A stretch of 64,000 bases of DNA from Mytilus trossulus (GCF_036588685.1 NC_086380.1:31638474-31702473), one strand, 5' to 3'. Positions 47,820 to 61,615 are shown, counted from the first letter of the stretch. Notes: generated from the sequence alone by a model not told the origin. Numbers and translations are program-made.

Positions 47820-50460
47820 TTTTGTTTGAATTTTGAGGATAGTATTAAAAATACTATTAGAGATATGCTATTCCCAGATGTTCCAGGACATGGATACCTT
47901 CATGATTACACTGTGTGTGCTGCTTCCTTGAAAAAAGGTGAAAACAAGATGTCTCATGTTGAATTTTGTGAGGTAGGATATTTCTCGTGTTCCAGGGTGT
48001 TCTCAAATTACACCAGTTAATACTTCTGATTGATTTGTTCTGTGGTTTTACCTCATTGACAAAAATACACAGAGACAAAAATAATAAATACTGCATACCT
48101 ATACATCTTCGTAAGAACTCTGAAATAGATATGAAGAAGAAAGATTAGTTATTTGCACTTCCATAAAAGAAATCTACATGCCACTCTTCTTCTGTCACAA
48201 CATAGCCAAACTCTAGGGTGTATGACTGAGGTTGCATCTACAACAAAAACAAATTTGTAAATTATTAGTGTTTGAGAATGTTGGTGTCACTTCCATCAAA
48301 TGAGTCCATGACTGAAACATCCTCTCGGCTGCATCTGCAAAAACAAATCTGTAGTGTTGTGGAGAACGTTGTTGTCACTTTCATCAAACGGGCCCTTTAA
48401 CAAGCTCATGGTAGAGTGATCTTGTTACTATTGTATAGTGCTGCGGAAACTCTGCGCTACCCTCCCTGGCCTAGTACAACGGAGTCTATCCAACGTCTAT
48501 GACTGTAACATCCCACTGCTGCAATCTGCGAAAATCAAAATAATAGAATTAATAATCTGTTGTTGAACTCTGAAATGAAATAAAAATACATATACAACAT
48601 TACACATATAAGAAAAAAAATCAATTAAACTTTATTTTATTTTCTTTGAGGTAAATTTCAAAAATTAAATACATATTTTTTAATTTAACTTTGGTATCTT
48701 CCTTTTTTTTATGTAGCTCTTGTTGACCATTATACCAGACTGTTTTAACTATTAGAGGTATTGTATTTCTAGAAGTTCAAGGACATGCATACATTCTTGA
48801 CTACACTGTGTTCTGCTTCAATGAAAAAAGGTGAAAATAAGATGTCGGGTTAAATTTTTATGAGGTAGGATATTTTTTGTGTTCCAGAGTGTTCTCTCTC
48901 AAATTACACTAGTCAAACTTATTACTTCTGATCGATGTACTGTTCTTTGGGTTTTAACTCATTGACAAAAATACACCAAAAGACAAAAAATAATAAATAT
49001 TTTATACCTATGCATCTTTGTAAGAACTCTGAAATGGATATAAGAAGAAAGATTAGTAATTTGTCACTTCCATAAAAATGGACATACAGAAGTCTATATG
49101 CCACTCTTCTTCTGTCACAACATAGCCAAACTCTAGGGTGTATGACTGAGGTTGCATCTACAACAAAAACAAATTTGTAAATTATTAGTGTTTGAGAATG
49201 TTGGTGTCACTTCCATCAAATGAGTCCATGACTGAAACATCCTCTCGGCTGCATCTGCAAAAACAAATCTGTAGTGTCGTGGAGAACGTTGTTGTCACTT
49301 TCATCAAACGGGCCCTTTAACAAGCTCATGGTAGAGTGATCTTGTTACTATTGTATAGTGCTGCGGAAACTCTGCGCTACCCTCCCTGGCCTAGTACAAC
49401 GGAGTCTATCCAACGTCTATGACTGTAACATCCCACTGCTGCAATCTGCGAAAAACAAAATAATAGAATTAATAATCTGTTGTTGAACTCTGAAATGAAA
49501 TAAAAATACATATACAACATTACACATATAAGAAAAAAATCAATTAAACTTTATTTTATTTTCTTTGAGGTAAATTTCAAAAATTAAATACATATTTTTT
49601 TAATTTAACTTTGGTATCTTCCTTTTTTTTATGTAGCTCTTGTTGACCATTATACCAGACTGTTTTAACTATTAGAGGTATTGTATTTCTAGAAGTTCAA
49701 GGACATGCATACATTCTTGACTACACTGTGTGCTGCTTCAATGAAAAAAGGTGAAAATATAAAGATGTCGTGTTAAATTTTTATGAGGTAGGATATTTTT
49801 TGTGTTCCAGAGTGTTCTCTCTCAAATTACACTAGTCAAACTTATTACTTCTGATTGATGTACTGTTCTTTGGGTTTTAACTCATTGACAAAAATACACC
49901 AAAAGACAAAAAATAATAAATATTTTATACCTATGCATCTTTGTAAGAACTCTGAAATGGATATAAGAAGAAAGATTAGTAATTTGTCACTTCCATAAAA
50001 ATGGACATACAGAAGTCTATATGCCACTCTTCTTCTGTCACAACATAGCCAAACTCTAGGGTGTATGACTGAGGTTGCATCTACAACAAAAACAAATTTG
50101 TAAATTATTAGTGTTTGAGAATGTTGGTGTCACTTCCATCAAATGAGTCCATGACTGAAACATCCTCTCGGCTGCATCTGCAAAAAACAAATCTGTAGTG
50201 TTGTGGAGAACGTTGGTGTCACTTTCATCAAACGGGCCCTTTAACAAGATCATGGTAGAGTGATCTTGCTACTATTGTATAGTGCTGCGGAAACTCTGCG
50301 CTACCCTCCCTGGCCTAGTACAACGGAGTCTATCCAACGTCTATGACTGTAACATCCCACTGCTGCAATCTGCAAAAATCAAAATTATAGAATTAATAAT
50401 CTGTTGTTGAACTCTGAAATGAAATATAAATACATATACAACATTACACATATAAGAATA
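47820..50460. repeat. 922-bp segment in three tandem copies
   Basis: The marker 'ccactcttcttctgtcac' lies at 48181, 49101 and 50024 (periods 920 and 923). Copies 2 and 3 are nearly identical; copy 1 differs more at its left part. On the complement each unit has three acceptor-like sites: 'tttgttgtag' before ATGCAACCTCAGTC, 'tttgtttttgcag' before ATGCAGCCGAG, and 'cgcag' before ATTGCAGCAG. Short frames read LEFGYVVTEEEWHVDFFYGS and DSFDGSDTNIL. No protein family was recognised and the frames are closed by stops. Confidence 0.8.
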
Positions 50461-51540
50461 AAATCAATTAAACTTTATTTTCTTTCCTTTGAAGTAAATT
50501 TCAAAATTAAATATTTCTTTTTTAATTTAACTTTTACTTTATTTTCCCACAAAATTTAGCTTTGTAAATGTTGTAAAAATACACAAATTATTAGTCTGTT
50601 TCTTTTGTTACCTTTTCTAAAGTTGGACACAGACTTCTTTTTAATGAGTTTTACGGTGCAAATTGCTGTGTTTGTTTTTTCTACATTGGCTCATAGAGGT
50701 ATAAGTGTGGGTTGAGATCTCTCAAAACATGTTTAACCCACTGCATTTTTGCACCTGTCCCTTGTTAGAAGCCTCTGGACCTTGTTAGTCTTGTAGGTTT
50801 TTTAATTTCAGTTCATTTTAATATATGTTTGAGTTTAGTATGACATCCACTTTCACTGACCTAGTGAACATTTTTGTGTAGGGGTCAGTTGAAGCCTGCC
50901 TCCAGATGCTGGATTTTCTTGCTGAGTTGAAGAGTCATTAGTTGATTCGGCTGTTTTTTGCTCTTTGGTTGGGTTGTTGTCTCAGACATAATTCTTTTGT
51001 ATAAGATTTGTACTTTGCAAATAATTGCACTCAAGTGAGTAAAAAATTGAAGCAAAAACATTTGAGTTTTACCACTGAAATAATATTTTTTGTTGGCAAA
51101 ACCGTTTTATTTTGACATTCTGTTCTTTTTATTATCTGACCAAGCTGAGCAACCATCTACTACAATGGTTCTTATTAAATGTTGTATGCATACAGACCAA
51201 AATGAGGTTGAATTGTGGTTTTGGAAAAAAATATGAAATCAGCAATGCTTTTCAGATCATTTTTACATATTTAACTATAAAAATGACTGTTAATAATTAC
51301 AAGTCATTTCTTCATTATTCCACTTTTATTAATATTTATAAAAAAAAAAAAGTGCTGTTATTGTTTATCTAAATCATTGCAAATGCCTCTTTAAGTGATA
51401 AATTATCTAAATGTATTTTTTTTAAGCAGAAGGTGGCTAAAATACACAAGATAATGATAATTAAGTAATTTTTATAACAATTTGAAGCTCCTACCTAAGC
51501 TTAGGAATTTGATGGTTTCTTTAATGATTTTTGAGTGAAA
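50461..51540. other. Dispersed repeat fragment, otherwise no gene
   Basis: 50640-51000 carries pieces of a second dispersed family ('ctcaaaacatgtttaaccc', 'gttgaagcctgcctccag', 'ctctttggttgggttgttg'). The open frame 51112-51372 has no recognisable motif. Confidence 0.5.
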
Positions 51541-51800
51541 GTGACAAGCTCCAGGGGAGGATCCAGCCATTTTAAAAAGGGGGGTTCCCAACCCAGAGTA
51601 AAGGGGGGGAGGGGTGGGGGAGTCAAACTATATGTTCCCATTCAAATGCATTGATAGGCCCCCAAAAAGGGGGGTTCCCAACCCAGATTAAAAGGGGGGG
51701 TCCAACTATATGCTCCCATTCAAATGCATTGATGGGCCAAAAAAAAAGGGGGGTTCCAAATTCCAGACCCCCCCACCCCACCCCTGGATTCACCACTGAG
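51541..51800. repeat. Poly-G tandem repeat, ~70-bp units
   Basis: 'aaaggggggttcccaaccca' at about 51577 and 51665 and a third partial at about 51745. Units also share 'cccattcaaatgcattgat'. Open frames on the complement are repeat products. Confidence 0.75.
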
Positions 51801-53659
51801 CTCATTGTGTAAAAGGCATATTCTATTGTGCAAACCATAAGCCTTGCTATCAACAATAAATTTGGTGAAAACTTTATCAAAAATGAAAGTCAAATCTCCT
51901 TATCACTAAAAAAAGGTTATATTGCCTTTTGTTCAAACTCATTTACACTCTGACGAAACTAAAAAAAAAATCAGTCAAAGTCAATCAAATGTTTAGCATT
52001 GACAATGCATATAACATTTCAATGGAACTAACGTACATAAGGTTCTTTGTGACTCAAGAGGTGAAAGCCCATGAAACTACTAACAATGACGAAATGCTTT
52101 CCATGTCTCCAACAAAGTTGTCACTAGTACCATTCAACTTCAATCAACATTGTGTTTGTCTTAGTCAAAGTCAAAGTGCAGTGCTAGTGAAATTGTCTCA
52201 ACAGAGTAGAAATGAGTAAAAAATGTTTTTGAAGATACTTGAACATTTATAAAATTATATTTATTTCAAGATGTAGGACACACGTTTGGACATTTTAGTG
52301 TGCTGATTAGGGTCTCCATGCTGTGGTATTTTGTTAGAAGAATGGCATCCTACATCTTAGTCTTGGAATTTATTTTGAAAAATGAAGAAAAAAATCTTTT
52401 GTTGATTGTAAGCATGGCAAAAGGCAAAACAATTTCTGTATTTCTTTTATCTTAGTTATCAATTATATATGTGAGGGGGATAGGACCTATATTGGGACTC
52501 AGGAATCTGGTATTTTAAAGCACAGGATTTAGGGATTGACCCCTTCAGGATAAAGTTGTTTTTTTTTTAATTTCTTGATGTCAGGATCTAAATTTATTTA
52601 AATTTCGGGAGCTCAGGATTTTGTGTTTTTAAGCCCGGGATTTCGGGATCAGGACCCCTCTTTAAGTTTTCAGAATTATTCCATGTGGTCAGAGTTATCT
52701 CCCATTGATCAAACAACTCCATATTTACTTACATTGTTAAATTATGAAAAATGACCAGAGCAACTGAATTAATTCTAAAGACCATTCAGGTAGTGGCCAT
52801 TTTCCTCAATTATAAGAGTGACATTTTTCTCTTGTTGGGGAGTCCAGATTTCCATTATTTTTTTAAACCATAAATTGGCTTATTTAAAATTTGAAACCCC
52901 TCAATTTGAAAAGTTTTCTGTATGAAATTTTGTCGTTAAATGGTTAGGCATTGCACAAAACAGGCTCAAGCTTTATTTAAAAAAAAAATTTCACCCTGCA
53001 ACATGCTCATGTGCTTAGGTCAGATATTTGTGTGTATGTAAGTTATTTGTCAGTCTGTTCCTTTTATTCACAAATATTTTAGACTTTGGATGATTTACAA
53101 GTTCACGTATTGTATAAACATCAGACTATAGTTGAAACCTCTAGATGGTTTTGGTTATTTATTTTCCTTTGGTCACTGTCTTGTTGGTGTATACCCTTGA
53201 TCCCCCATTTTCCATAATGATGCTTAATATTTAACCAACAATAAGAATACTCACCAAGTATAATTTAAGATGAGGTTCTTACCATACTCTTTGGTAACCC
53301 CAAATATACTTAATACATTGCTTACTCTTCAAGGTCATACGGTTCTTCTTTCTGCTCAGTTGTTTGGTCCCTACAAAATATCATTTTATTTTAATATATG
53401 AAAGGATTGAAACTCAAAACTGTATTGTTCATCCTTTTTTAATAAAATGTTTATTCAGTCACATGTTTTCCTTGGTACATCTCCTTTAATCAATGCCATA
53501 TTTCACCTCATTTCTAATATATTTATTTCAAGAAAGATAAAATTAAACACCACTATTATCCTATAAAACAAACATCAAAATTTTAACCAATACATACCCG
53601 AGTAATCATTTCCAATGCTGTAAAGCTTCATCATAAACTGATTGATGAAATGCAGCTGG
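51801..53659. other. No recognised gene; one unassigned open frame
   Basis: An open frame of 96 codons at 51929-52219 (plus strand) has a Ser/Gln/Asn-rich end and no recognised motif. Composition does not distinguish it clearly from chance. 52480-52660 has a 'gggatttagggattgacccc'-like dispersed fragment. Confidence 0.3.
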
Positions 53660-53800
53660 CTGATTTTCTAATCATTGTAATGTTGACTATAGTCTGATTC
53701 TCTAATCATTGTAATGTTGACTCTAGTCTGATTTTCTAATCATTGTAATGTTCACTGTAGTCTGATTCTCTAATCATTGTTATGTTGACTATACAGTCTA
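53660..53800. repeat. 34-bp minisatellite, four units
   Basis: Units start at 53660, 53694, 53728 and 53762, built on 'ctgattctctaatcattg' and 'atgttgactatagt'. Each differs at one to four positions. Confidence 0.85.
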
Positions 53801-55740
53801 GGTGTCTGTAAGTCTTCACATTTCTCTGGTTCAACAATTCATCAAAATAAGACTGTTGCATTTTGTGGATAATAGTCTTGTAAATTCTCTGAAAAACCAA
53901 ATAATTCAGTTGGTACACTGTCAGTCTCCTAGACATATACATGAATGTGTCCCCTATTCCTGTTGTTGTAGGAAGATACTATTTGGAAGCAATACCTGGT
54001 CAAGTTACATGGATCTTTCAACTTGAAATGCATGATATATTTGCCACAGGGGGTTATGCACCCACAATCAATCATGAATTTTACCATGGTTACAGAACTT
54101 ATAGTTACAGTTCGATGATGTTTATACAAGAGTAAAAGCTTGAAAACATAACAACTCTAATAAATCAATAAACTTAAAGAAAGGGGGTAAAGTCATCATA
54201 TTGTAATTTCACATGCAACATGAAAAATTAGTGAAATCATTCAATTCTCCAAAAGTAATTTTCTGGAACTTTTAAAATCTAAAATCCAACACAGATCACA
54301 TTGAATCAATTAATTGCCTTAAAATTCTTTCAAACATATTTCATGTCCCCTAATATTCTAATGAAACAAGAATGTGTCCATAGTACACGGATGCCCCACT
54401 CACACTATAATTATCCATGTTCAGTGGACCGTGTAATTGGGATCAAAACTTTAATTTGAAATTAAAATTAATAAGATCATATCATAGGGAACATGTGTAC
54501 TAAGTTTCAAGTAGATGTGACTTTAACTTCATCAAAAACTACCTTGACCAAAAACTTTAACCTGAACTTTGCACTTTCATTTTCTATGTTCAGTGGACCA
54601 TTGTAGGTGGGGCATAAAAATACCTAGGTCTTTGTCCAAGTAAAAATCAATTTAAACTGATTTGTCTTCTAATTCTAACCTATTGATGACACGACCATAT
54701 ATCGGTTCAAATTCTAACCTTTTGATCACATGACCATATAGGTGTTACACAACAATCTACTCATTTCACACTTTAGTAACTGGCTGTGCAGAAAAATATC
54801 TACTGACAACCAAAACGGCTGTAAGTAAATCGAGGTGCAAGGACAATATAATGGAGAATCAAGTCTTCTACTTTTTGAATTATGGCTTTATCATCTTTAT
54901 AAAATACAAATAGACTGCATCTACTATAAACTTGAAAACTGTAAACTTGAAATATAATTCCATGTATCAGTAAAATACGAAAAAGTAAAATAAATATTTT
55001 CAAATCTTTGCTATCGATAGTTGAGCAAAAATATGCCATCTGCATTTTCAGTTGGTGCAACCTTTTCAAACATCACGATACTTGCTACAGCATCGACTCA
55101 GGCACTTGTTTTGTAGTAACCAGTGCATGCTCTAGTTTAATTTTTTTTATTTATTCCGATGTCAATGAACACGATTGATTGTTGGTTACTTGGTGTCCAG
55201 TGGCAAATATTTCATGCATATTCAGGACGATCAATGAACACGAGCCAACTTATTAAATTTCATCAGATAGTCTTTTATATCATATCTTAATTTTTCGAAA
55301 AAGATTTCAAAAGTCGTGTTTTGATCCATATTTTTAATAATGAAAATAATCTGGGAAAATACCAAGGGGTTAATATCTACCTTGAGTATGTGTGGTTTCA
55401 CGAACAGTTCAAATCAAATCTTTTGCTTCTGTAAACTGCATGTGTCCATCTTGTTCGTTTGAAGACAAAGTGCTATTTGAAACACTTCGGCGGGAAGTTT
55501 TCCACTGGTCAACAATGAAGGGTCTAAAAACTCCAAACCAATGAAAACTCACAAAATAAGACACACCCTCGGTATTAAAACTGCTCACAAAATTTATTTG
55601 ACAACAGCTAGCCTTTTTTAACAATAAAATTTAGATCTCAAATCGAGCATAAAAAGGTGTGATAATACATTTGATATAAAAATGACTTGTAAAGATCTTT
55701 TTTATCCTAACGACTCATGAAATTAAGAGACCGTGGCATT
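53801..55740. other. No recognised gene; dispersed repeat pieces
   Basis: 54365-54620 is a second copy of the family at 24785. 55160-55250 has 'ccagtggcaaatatttcatg', shared with 59575-59620. The complement at 55409-55624 has an open frame without recognisable motif. Confidence 0.45.
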
Positions 55741-57990
55741 TTATACATAAACAGTTACAAATAATAAATAAGAAACAACACGAACTCCATTAAAAAAGTT
55801 ACAATTAAATATGTATCATAATCTAGTTGTTCTTTATCACTTAGATCACATTTTTTTTCCAGATCCATCAATAGAACAAACACTACCAGCTTCAATTGGC
55901 AACTTGTGACTTCCACATCTAAATTTATTAATAGTATACATCATTTCAGGTGGGGAAACAGAGAGATATTTCTCAAAACCAAATTCAGTCTTACAATTCT
56001 ATAATTAATACACTTAGGTGAGTTAAATATTTGTGCTTTCCAATTTTCAATAAATTTTTCATGAAGAAACTGTTTAACTTGTCTTGACAGAATAACATTT
56101 CTTTCCATAATTTGGTTATTCCTACAATGATTATAACCACATTCAAGTAAAATTTCGTTGATACATGGTAACCATTTAGAGTGATACACATCATCTTCGT
56201 CAAGTCTATATAACATATCATATCGTGCGTGATATTTTCTTTTTTTTACCATTTAAAATAAGTTGCAAAAAGACAACCATTCTGGCTTTAATACAAATAG
56301 GCATAGGTTCTCTACCAAGCTCTCCATAAACAATACAATTTGGAGTACATTTTTTAATCTTCAAAATATACTTGCAAAATTCTATTGCAAAGATTAAATA
56401 ATTTCATTGTTTTCGTAACCCCACACTTGAGCACCATACAACAATATAGGTGCAACCATTGCATCAAATATTTGTAACAAAATATCAACTGGTAAACAAA
56501 GCCTTCTCGCTTTACACAATGCATAGAGCATGGCCTTCCTAGCCTGTTAGACTAGCCGAGCTTTATTTTTTGAAAGTGTACCTTTTCTTAAAAAAGACTG
56601 TTTCCAGATATTGAAAATCTTCTATAACAACTATTTATTCATTATTATATAAAAACTGATTATTCTCACACTGCCTATTTTTGAAAGTAGAATAACATTG
56701 GTCTCAGTTACATTGACTTTAAGTTTCCAGGTCTCACAATATAAAAACATCACATTTAGACTTTAGTGCAGATTGCAATTCAGCTGCCACTGGCAGATTC
56801 TGCAAAAATAACAGTATCATCAGCATATATACTAGTCAACAAAAGAAACGATACACGACTTTAGAATAAAATTTATCAAAGAGTATTAAAATTTTAACAA
56901 AATGAGTTACACTATTTCCAAAGGCTTTCATTTGCAATGTATGCAATTGTGATAATGAAAATCAAAACCTTTCGGAGAGTACCTTAATTCCATGTAAACG
57001 ATCATAGGGTGCAAATTATTTTTGTGGAAAGTTTGACACAAAATCGTCACACAATTTTCTAAGTACCAAATAGAATTATCAAATTCGTTTAAAAAATATT
57101 CATAACGCTAATCAAGTTAATATGTTCATTTTGTAACTAATTATATATAATGGGTTGAATTGAAAAAAAATGGGTAAAAAATGTGTTTATGAAATCTCAA
57201 AAATGCAAAAAAAATAAATTGTTTTCGTCTCAAATCAATGTTTTAGATATGAAAACAACACACTGTAACTTTAGAACCTTTCGGATTAGTTTTAAGATTG
57301 TTAACGTTCTTTTTAATTTCACTTTACACATACAGTCAATGGTAAATCAATTGATAATGTTTACATTTTAACGATTTCTTGTTGGGCAGAACTTTGCTTT
57401 ACAAATAAACAAAGAAACTGTACGATTTTTAAAAAAGAATTAATGTCAAACATTGTCTTTATTGTCATTGAAAGGTTGACATCATTAGTTAGAACTTCTG
57501 TTTTTAAAATTGTTGTTTTATGTAAATTTTGTCAAAAAACTTGAATTTCGCAAAATGACGTCACGAAAGTCCCAAAAAATCTTTTTTTTTAAACGGATTT
57601 ATATATTTTCATGGTCATTTAATATCACTACCTTCAATATTGGTCCTATAAACGAAAAACTTCATCTTTAATTTGAAAAAAGTCTTGTATCGTTTCTTGT
57701 GTTGACTAGTATAGTAACAAATACAATTTAACCTTCAATATCATCATTATCAAACAGCAAGTGAGAAATAGTACATACATCATTAAGACCATCATAGGCA
57801 TCTGATAAGAACTATGTCAGATCATTAAGAAAAAATGAAAATATTAAATGAGAGAGGTTTTCTCCTGGTCTGACTCCTACATTTGGAGCAAAATATTCAG
57901 AGAAATTATTACCTTCTCTTATACATGATTTTGCATTTTCATACAGATTCTGTACAGCAATAAGCATTTTACCATCAATATCATTTCGTA
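55741..57990 (-). pseudogene. Decayed LINE reverse transcriptase, interrupted by a MITE
   Basis: On the complement from the right: NLYENAKSCIREGNNFS, VGVRPGENLSHLIFSFFLND (RT block with the GxxxG turn), then after the insertion YADDTVIFAESAS (catalytic Asp pair), LKVNVTETNVILLSK, later LPVDILLQIFDAMVAPILLY and CTPNCIVYGELGREPMPICI, and the C-terminal part at 55941-56252 (YHSKWLPCINEILLECGY, FIENWKAQIF). Several stops and frameshifts are present. Related to the LINE end at 23188-24180. The catalytic finger end is lost or too decayed to see. Confidence 0.75.
56832..57709. mobile_element. 878-bp Tc1/mariner-type MITE inserted just before YADD
   Basis: Left CTAGTCAACAAAAGAAACG and the inverse of CTAGTCAACACAAGAAACG at the right, with about 31 bp of near-perfect inverted repeat and TA on both sides (56830-56831, 57710-57711). 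Excising it with one TA restores the complement reading LLLYADD. The interior has only short frames (57183-57371), so it is non-autonomous. Confidence 0.85.
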
Positions 57991-58068
57991 ACTTGCCATA
58001 GTTAACTATGGCAAAAATTGTTACGAAATGGTATTGATGATAAAATGCTTATTGCTGTACAGAATCTA
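57945..58068. repeat. 124-bp imperfect palindrome of LINE sequence
   Basis: 'cagattctgtacagcaataa' and the following 30 bp at 57945-57993 recur inverted at 58020-58068. The centre is CCATAGTTAACTATGG (57996-58011). Both arms encode the same RT stretch on opposite strands, so the LINE is joined head to head with a piece of itself. Confidence 0.8.
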
Positions 58069-58104
58069 CTAACCAAGTCCGTCCGTCCGTCAGTCCTGTT
58101 TCTT

Positions 58105-58920
58105 GTCATCGCAACTCCTCTCAAACCGCTCAACAGAATTTCACGAAACCTTTTCAGATAATAAGGACATACTATGTAGTTGTGCATATCGACGGGAAAT
58201 TGCGATTCATTTTTTTTTCTAGGAGTTATGCCCCTCTGAACTTATTTACTTTAACGTACTACTGCAACAGTTTGTCATCGCAACTCCTCTCAAACCACAC
58301 AACAGAATTTCACGAAACCTTTTCAGTTAATAAGGACATACTATGTAGTTGTGCATATCAACGGGAAATTGCGATTCAATTTTTTTCCAGGAGTTATACG
58401 CCCCTTTGAACTTATTTACTAGTACTTTAATGTACTACTGCAACAGTTTGTCATCGCAACTCCTCTCAAACCACACAACAGAATTTCACGAAACCTTTTC
58501 AGTTAATAAGGACATACTATGTCGTTGTGAATAATGAAGGAAAATTGCGATTCAATTTTTTTTCTATGAGTTACGCCCCTTTGAACTTATTTACTTTAGT
58601 GTACTACTGCAACAGTTTGTCATCGCAACTCCTCTGAAACTTTTCAACAGAATTTCATGAAACCTTTTCAGATAATAAGGACATACTATGTAGGTGTGCA
58701 TATCGACAAGACATTTTTATTCATTTTTTTTTCTAGGAGTTATGCCCCTTTGAACTTATTTGCTTCAATGTACTTCTGCAACAGTTTGTCATCTCAACTC
58801 CTCTGAAACCACACAACAGAATTTCATGAAATTTTGTAGATAATAAGGACATACTATGCATGTAGATGTGCATATTGACAGGAAATTATTATTCAATATT
58901 TTTTCTTATACAATTTTTTT
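58105..58920. repeat. ~170-bp tandem repeat, five units
   Basis: 'gtcatcgcaactcctct' starts units at 58105, 58274, 58450, 58620 and 58788 (periods 169, 176, 170, 168). Each contains 'cagaatttca.gaaacctttt', 'taaggacatactatg' and 'gagttatgcccc'. A 'gtccgtccgtc' run leads in at 58079-58092. Open frames at 58182-58534 are repeat products. Confidence 0.9.
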
Positions 58921-61615
58921 CCTTACACTTATTTAATTTCTCCAATGACAATGTGGGGACGTGGGGTATGTGAGCGTGCTCACTAAGGTTCTTTTATTGA
59001 TTTAGGGATATACGGCTGGCGGGCATGTGTGTTCAATTACATGAAAAGCCTTGGAAGAAATATTTTCAAATTTAGATAAGTTGTTTCCTGTGACTAAATG
59101 AAGGCCAATTGCAATTTTCATGATTTCAGATATCTTCTTGTTGAGTTAACATCCTTTTTAATATCCAAAAGTGGTACTTGTACTTCTAATGTGCTTCAGT
59201 TATTTCTCTATGAACAGAAATTGTTAATTATATACTGGTATAAAAAGTTTGATTACACTAAGTGTGTTTATACGACTGCAAAATATTTTTTGGGATCGTA
59301 TAATGGTATGATGTCATCGTCTGCGTCGTCATAGGAAGACACATTTAGTTTCCGAACAATTATTTGAGTTTAAGTGAATAGATCTCTATGAATTTTTTAA
59401 GAAGGTTTATTACCACAAAAGGAAGGTTGGGATGATTTTGGGGATGATGGTCCCAACCGTTTTGGAATAAGGGGCCCAAAAAAAGCACTTTCTAGTTTCA
59501 GGATAATATGAGGAAGGCGCTACCTTAAATGCCAGCTTTATAATGTCCTAGATATTGATTGGTTGTTGGTTGTTTAACGTTCAGTGGCAAAGATTTCATG
59601 AATGTTCAGAACGAATGTCCAAGGCTACAATAACGTTTTGTTTATGTCTAAAATAAAATTATAAGTTCAGATGGAAAATACTATTTTTCTTGAAAAAAAT
59701 ATTCTGATTCCCAAATTGATGAATAAAAAAGCATAGGACAAAAAAATATTTTGAATCCAGATCTTTGCCAAAAATGATTTTATCTTTCAGATATGCAAAT
59801 TAAATTTAACTTTTATATATCTAAAAACATAAAAACTTCCCAAACCGCACATGTCAGTCTGTACACATTATTTTTTAGGTGATAATAAGACTGTATTTGC
59901 CAATTTGTTATGATAAACCTTAATACTAGTGTTAAATTTTGACTAAATAATTTTAAATGATGAAGGGCTTCGTTAAAAAAAAATCTGACTCGAATAAAAA
60001 CATTTGTATTTCTGATCATCTTCAGTTTGTGAGTTCTACATCAATATCTGACCTGTACTATTAAATTCAGAGTCAGTTTTATGTCATTTCTTGCATATTT
60101 TTGTTTTGTTACATGTACATAATGTAGCTTACTTTTCAAGGTCTTATATGATAGCAAAAAAAAATTGAGAATGTAAATGGGAAATACAAGCATGTTAAAA
60201 AAAAACACATTTGGTTTCAGACAATAACTTGAGTTAGATTTCCATGAAATTTTACCAGGAGGTTCATACACAAAACTCAAAAGGAAGATAAGAATTGATT
60301 TTGGGGTTATAGTACATTATTGGGGGTATTTTTAATTTTTTATTTGGGGTTTTTCTTCCAAAAATTACCTTATTTACATCAATTATACTCATCTAGTACA
60401 GATTTGGCAGGAGATGCACTCAAAATATGGTGTTTTAAACATTTTATCTGTAGTCTGTGCATTTTTCCTATGATGTACATGTACTTCTTGATAATGTTGA
60501 TGTGAGTATCATGATAACAAAGAAAATATATTTGGTAACCGTAAGTATATATTCACAATTGACATGCACCAGAGCGAGAAAAGTATCTTCTTTCCCTTTA
60601 ATTCCAAAATTGCACATGATTTTTTTTCTCTCACAGAAACACATGAGTTATTTGGTAAATAAAACATTTGTCAATGTTTGAAACTTTCAGTAATAAAAAT
60701 TCAGTTTAACTTTGATTGAATGTTTCACTGATTGTGTGAAAATTTTAACAGCAATGTACAAAACACTTGAATAAATTGCATTATCTGCAGAATTATTGAT
60801 TACTTTCCTCACAATAAATTCACAAGGAAATAGAACTAACACATTGTCCATGCTATTCTGATCTGAGTTTTATACATACATATACTGGCATGGCTGTGCT
60901 GTTTCAAGTTGTCTTCTTTTTCTGTTTCCTAAGAAGTATTTGTTTAACCTGTTCAGTCACTATAAAGTATTACAATTCTTATTTAGACGCAACACATAAA
61001 TAGTGACCAAAAAGGTTCTGCTTTCACACGAGAGGAGCTAGAAAAAAATTAAATGTACACATTTTCAATAGTTAGTAGGACTTACTATCATATGGAATTA
61101 AGGAGATATGTACATGTAGTTCGAGACTTCTGCTGAATAGAAATATTATGTGGGTCTACCTGTGCCTGTTTACAAATAAGTCCATATTGAATTTTAAAGG
61201 ATCCAAAATTAAAATATGTTTGATTTCAACTGACATAAAAAAAATTGGTGTTATTTATATGCTCAATATACGTCTGCGGTCGTATCAGGCTGTGCATGTC
61301 AAAGCATTTTATTGCCTTTAGCTTTGTACTTTTTTTTTTGGTCATGAAAATAAATTTGCTATCATGAGAATACCCTAATTTTACCTAAATTGTCAGTTTT
61401 TTTTACCAAACTTGTTTTTATGTACCAGACAAAAGTTTATTCTGTGCAATAAATAAGTGCTTATTTTGTAGACTTCCCTTGTTTACAATAGAGTTATACC
61501 AATTTAACTTTGAGTCCATGTAGAGTCATTGAAAAATTAGTTTGAAATAACATCCAAACAATCCATGATCCTGTAATGAGACCAGTACCCAAATTCCATA
61601 CATCTTTACATGTAT
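58921..61615. other. No recognised gene; two copies of a dispersed repeat
   Basis: 59340-59520 and 60205-60345 share 'catttggtttc.gaacaat', 'aaaaggaagg' and 'gattttgggg'. 59560-59625 matches 55180-55250. The small open frames are hydrophobic, AT-driven and unassigned. Confidence 0.5.

Noticed and set aside
51929..52219. 96-codon open frame as a host gene
   Set aside because: No motif, no splice context and composition compatible with chance.
53736..54135. Overlapping open frames on both strands
   Set aside because: Partly within the 34-bp minisatellite, no recognisable protein and no frame preference.
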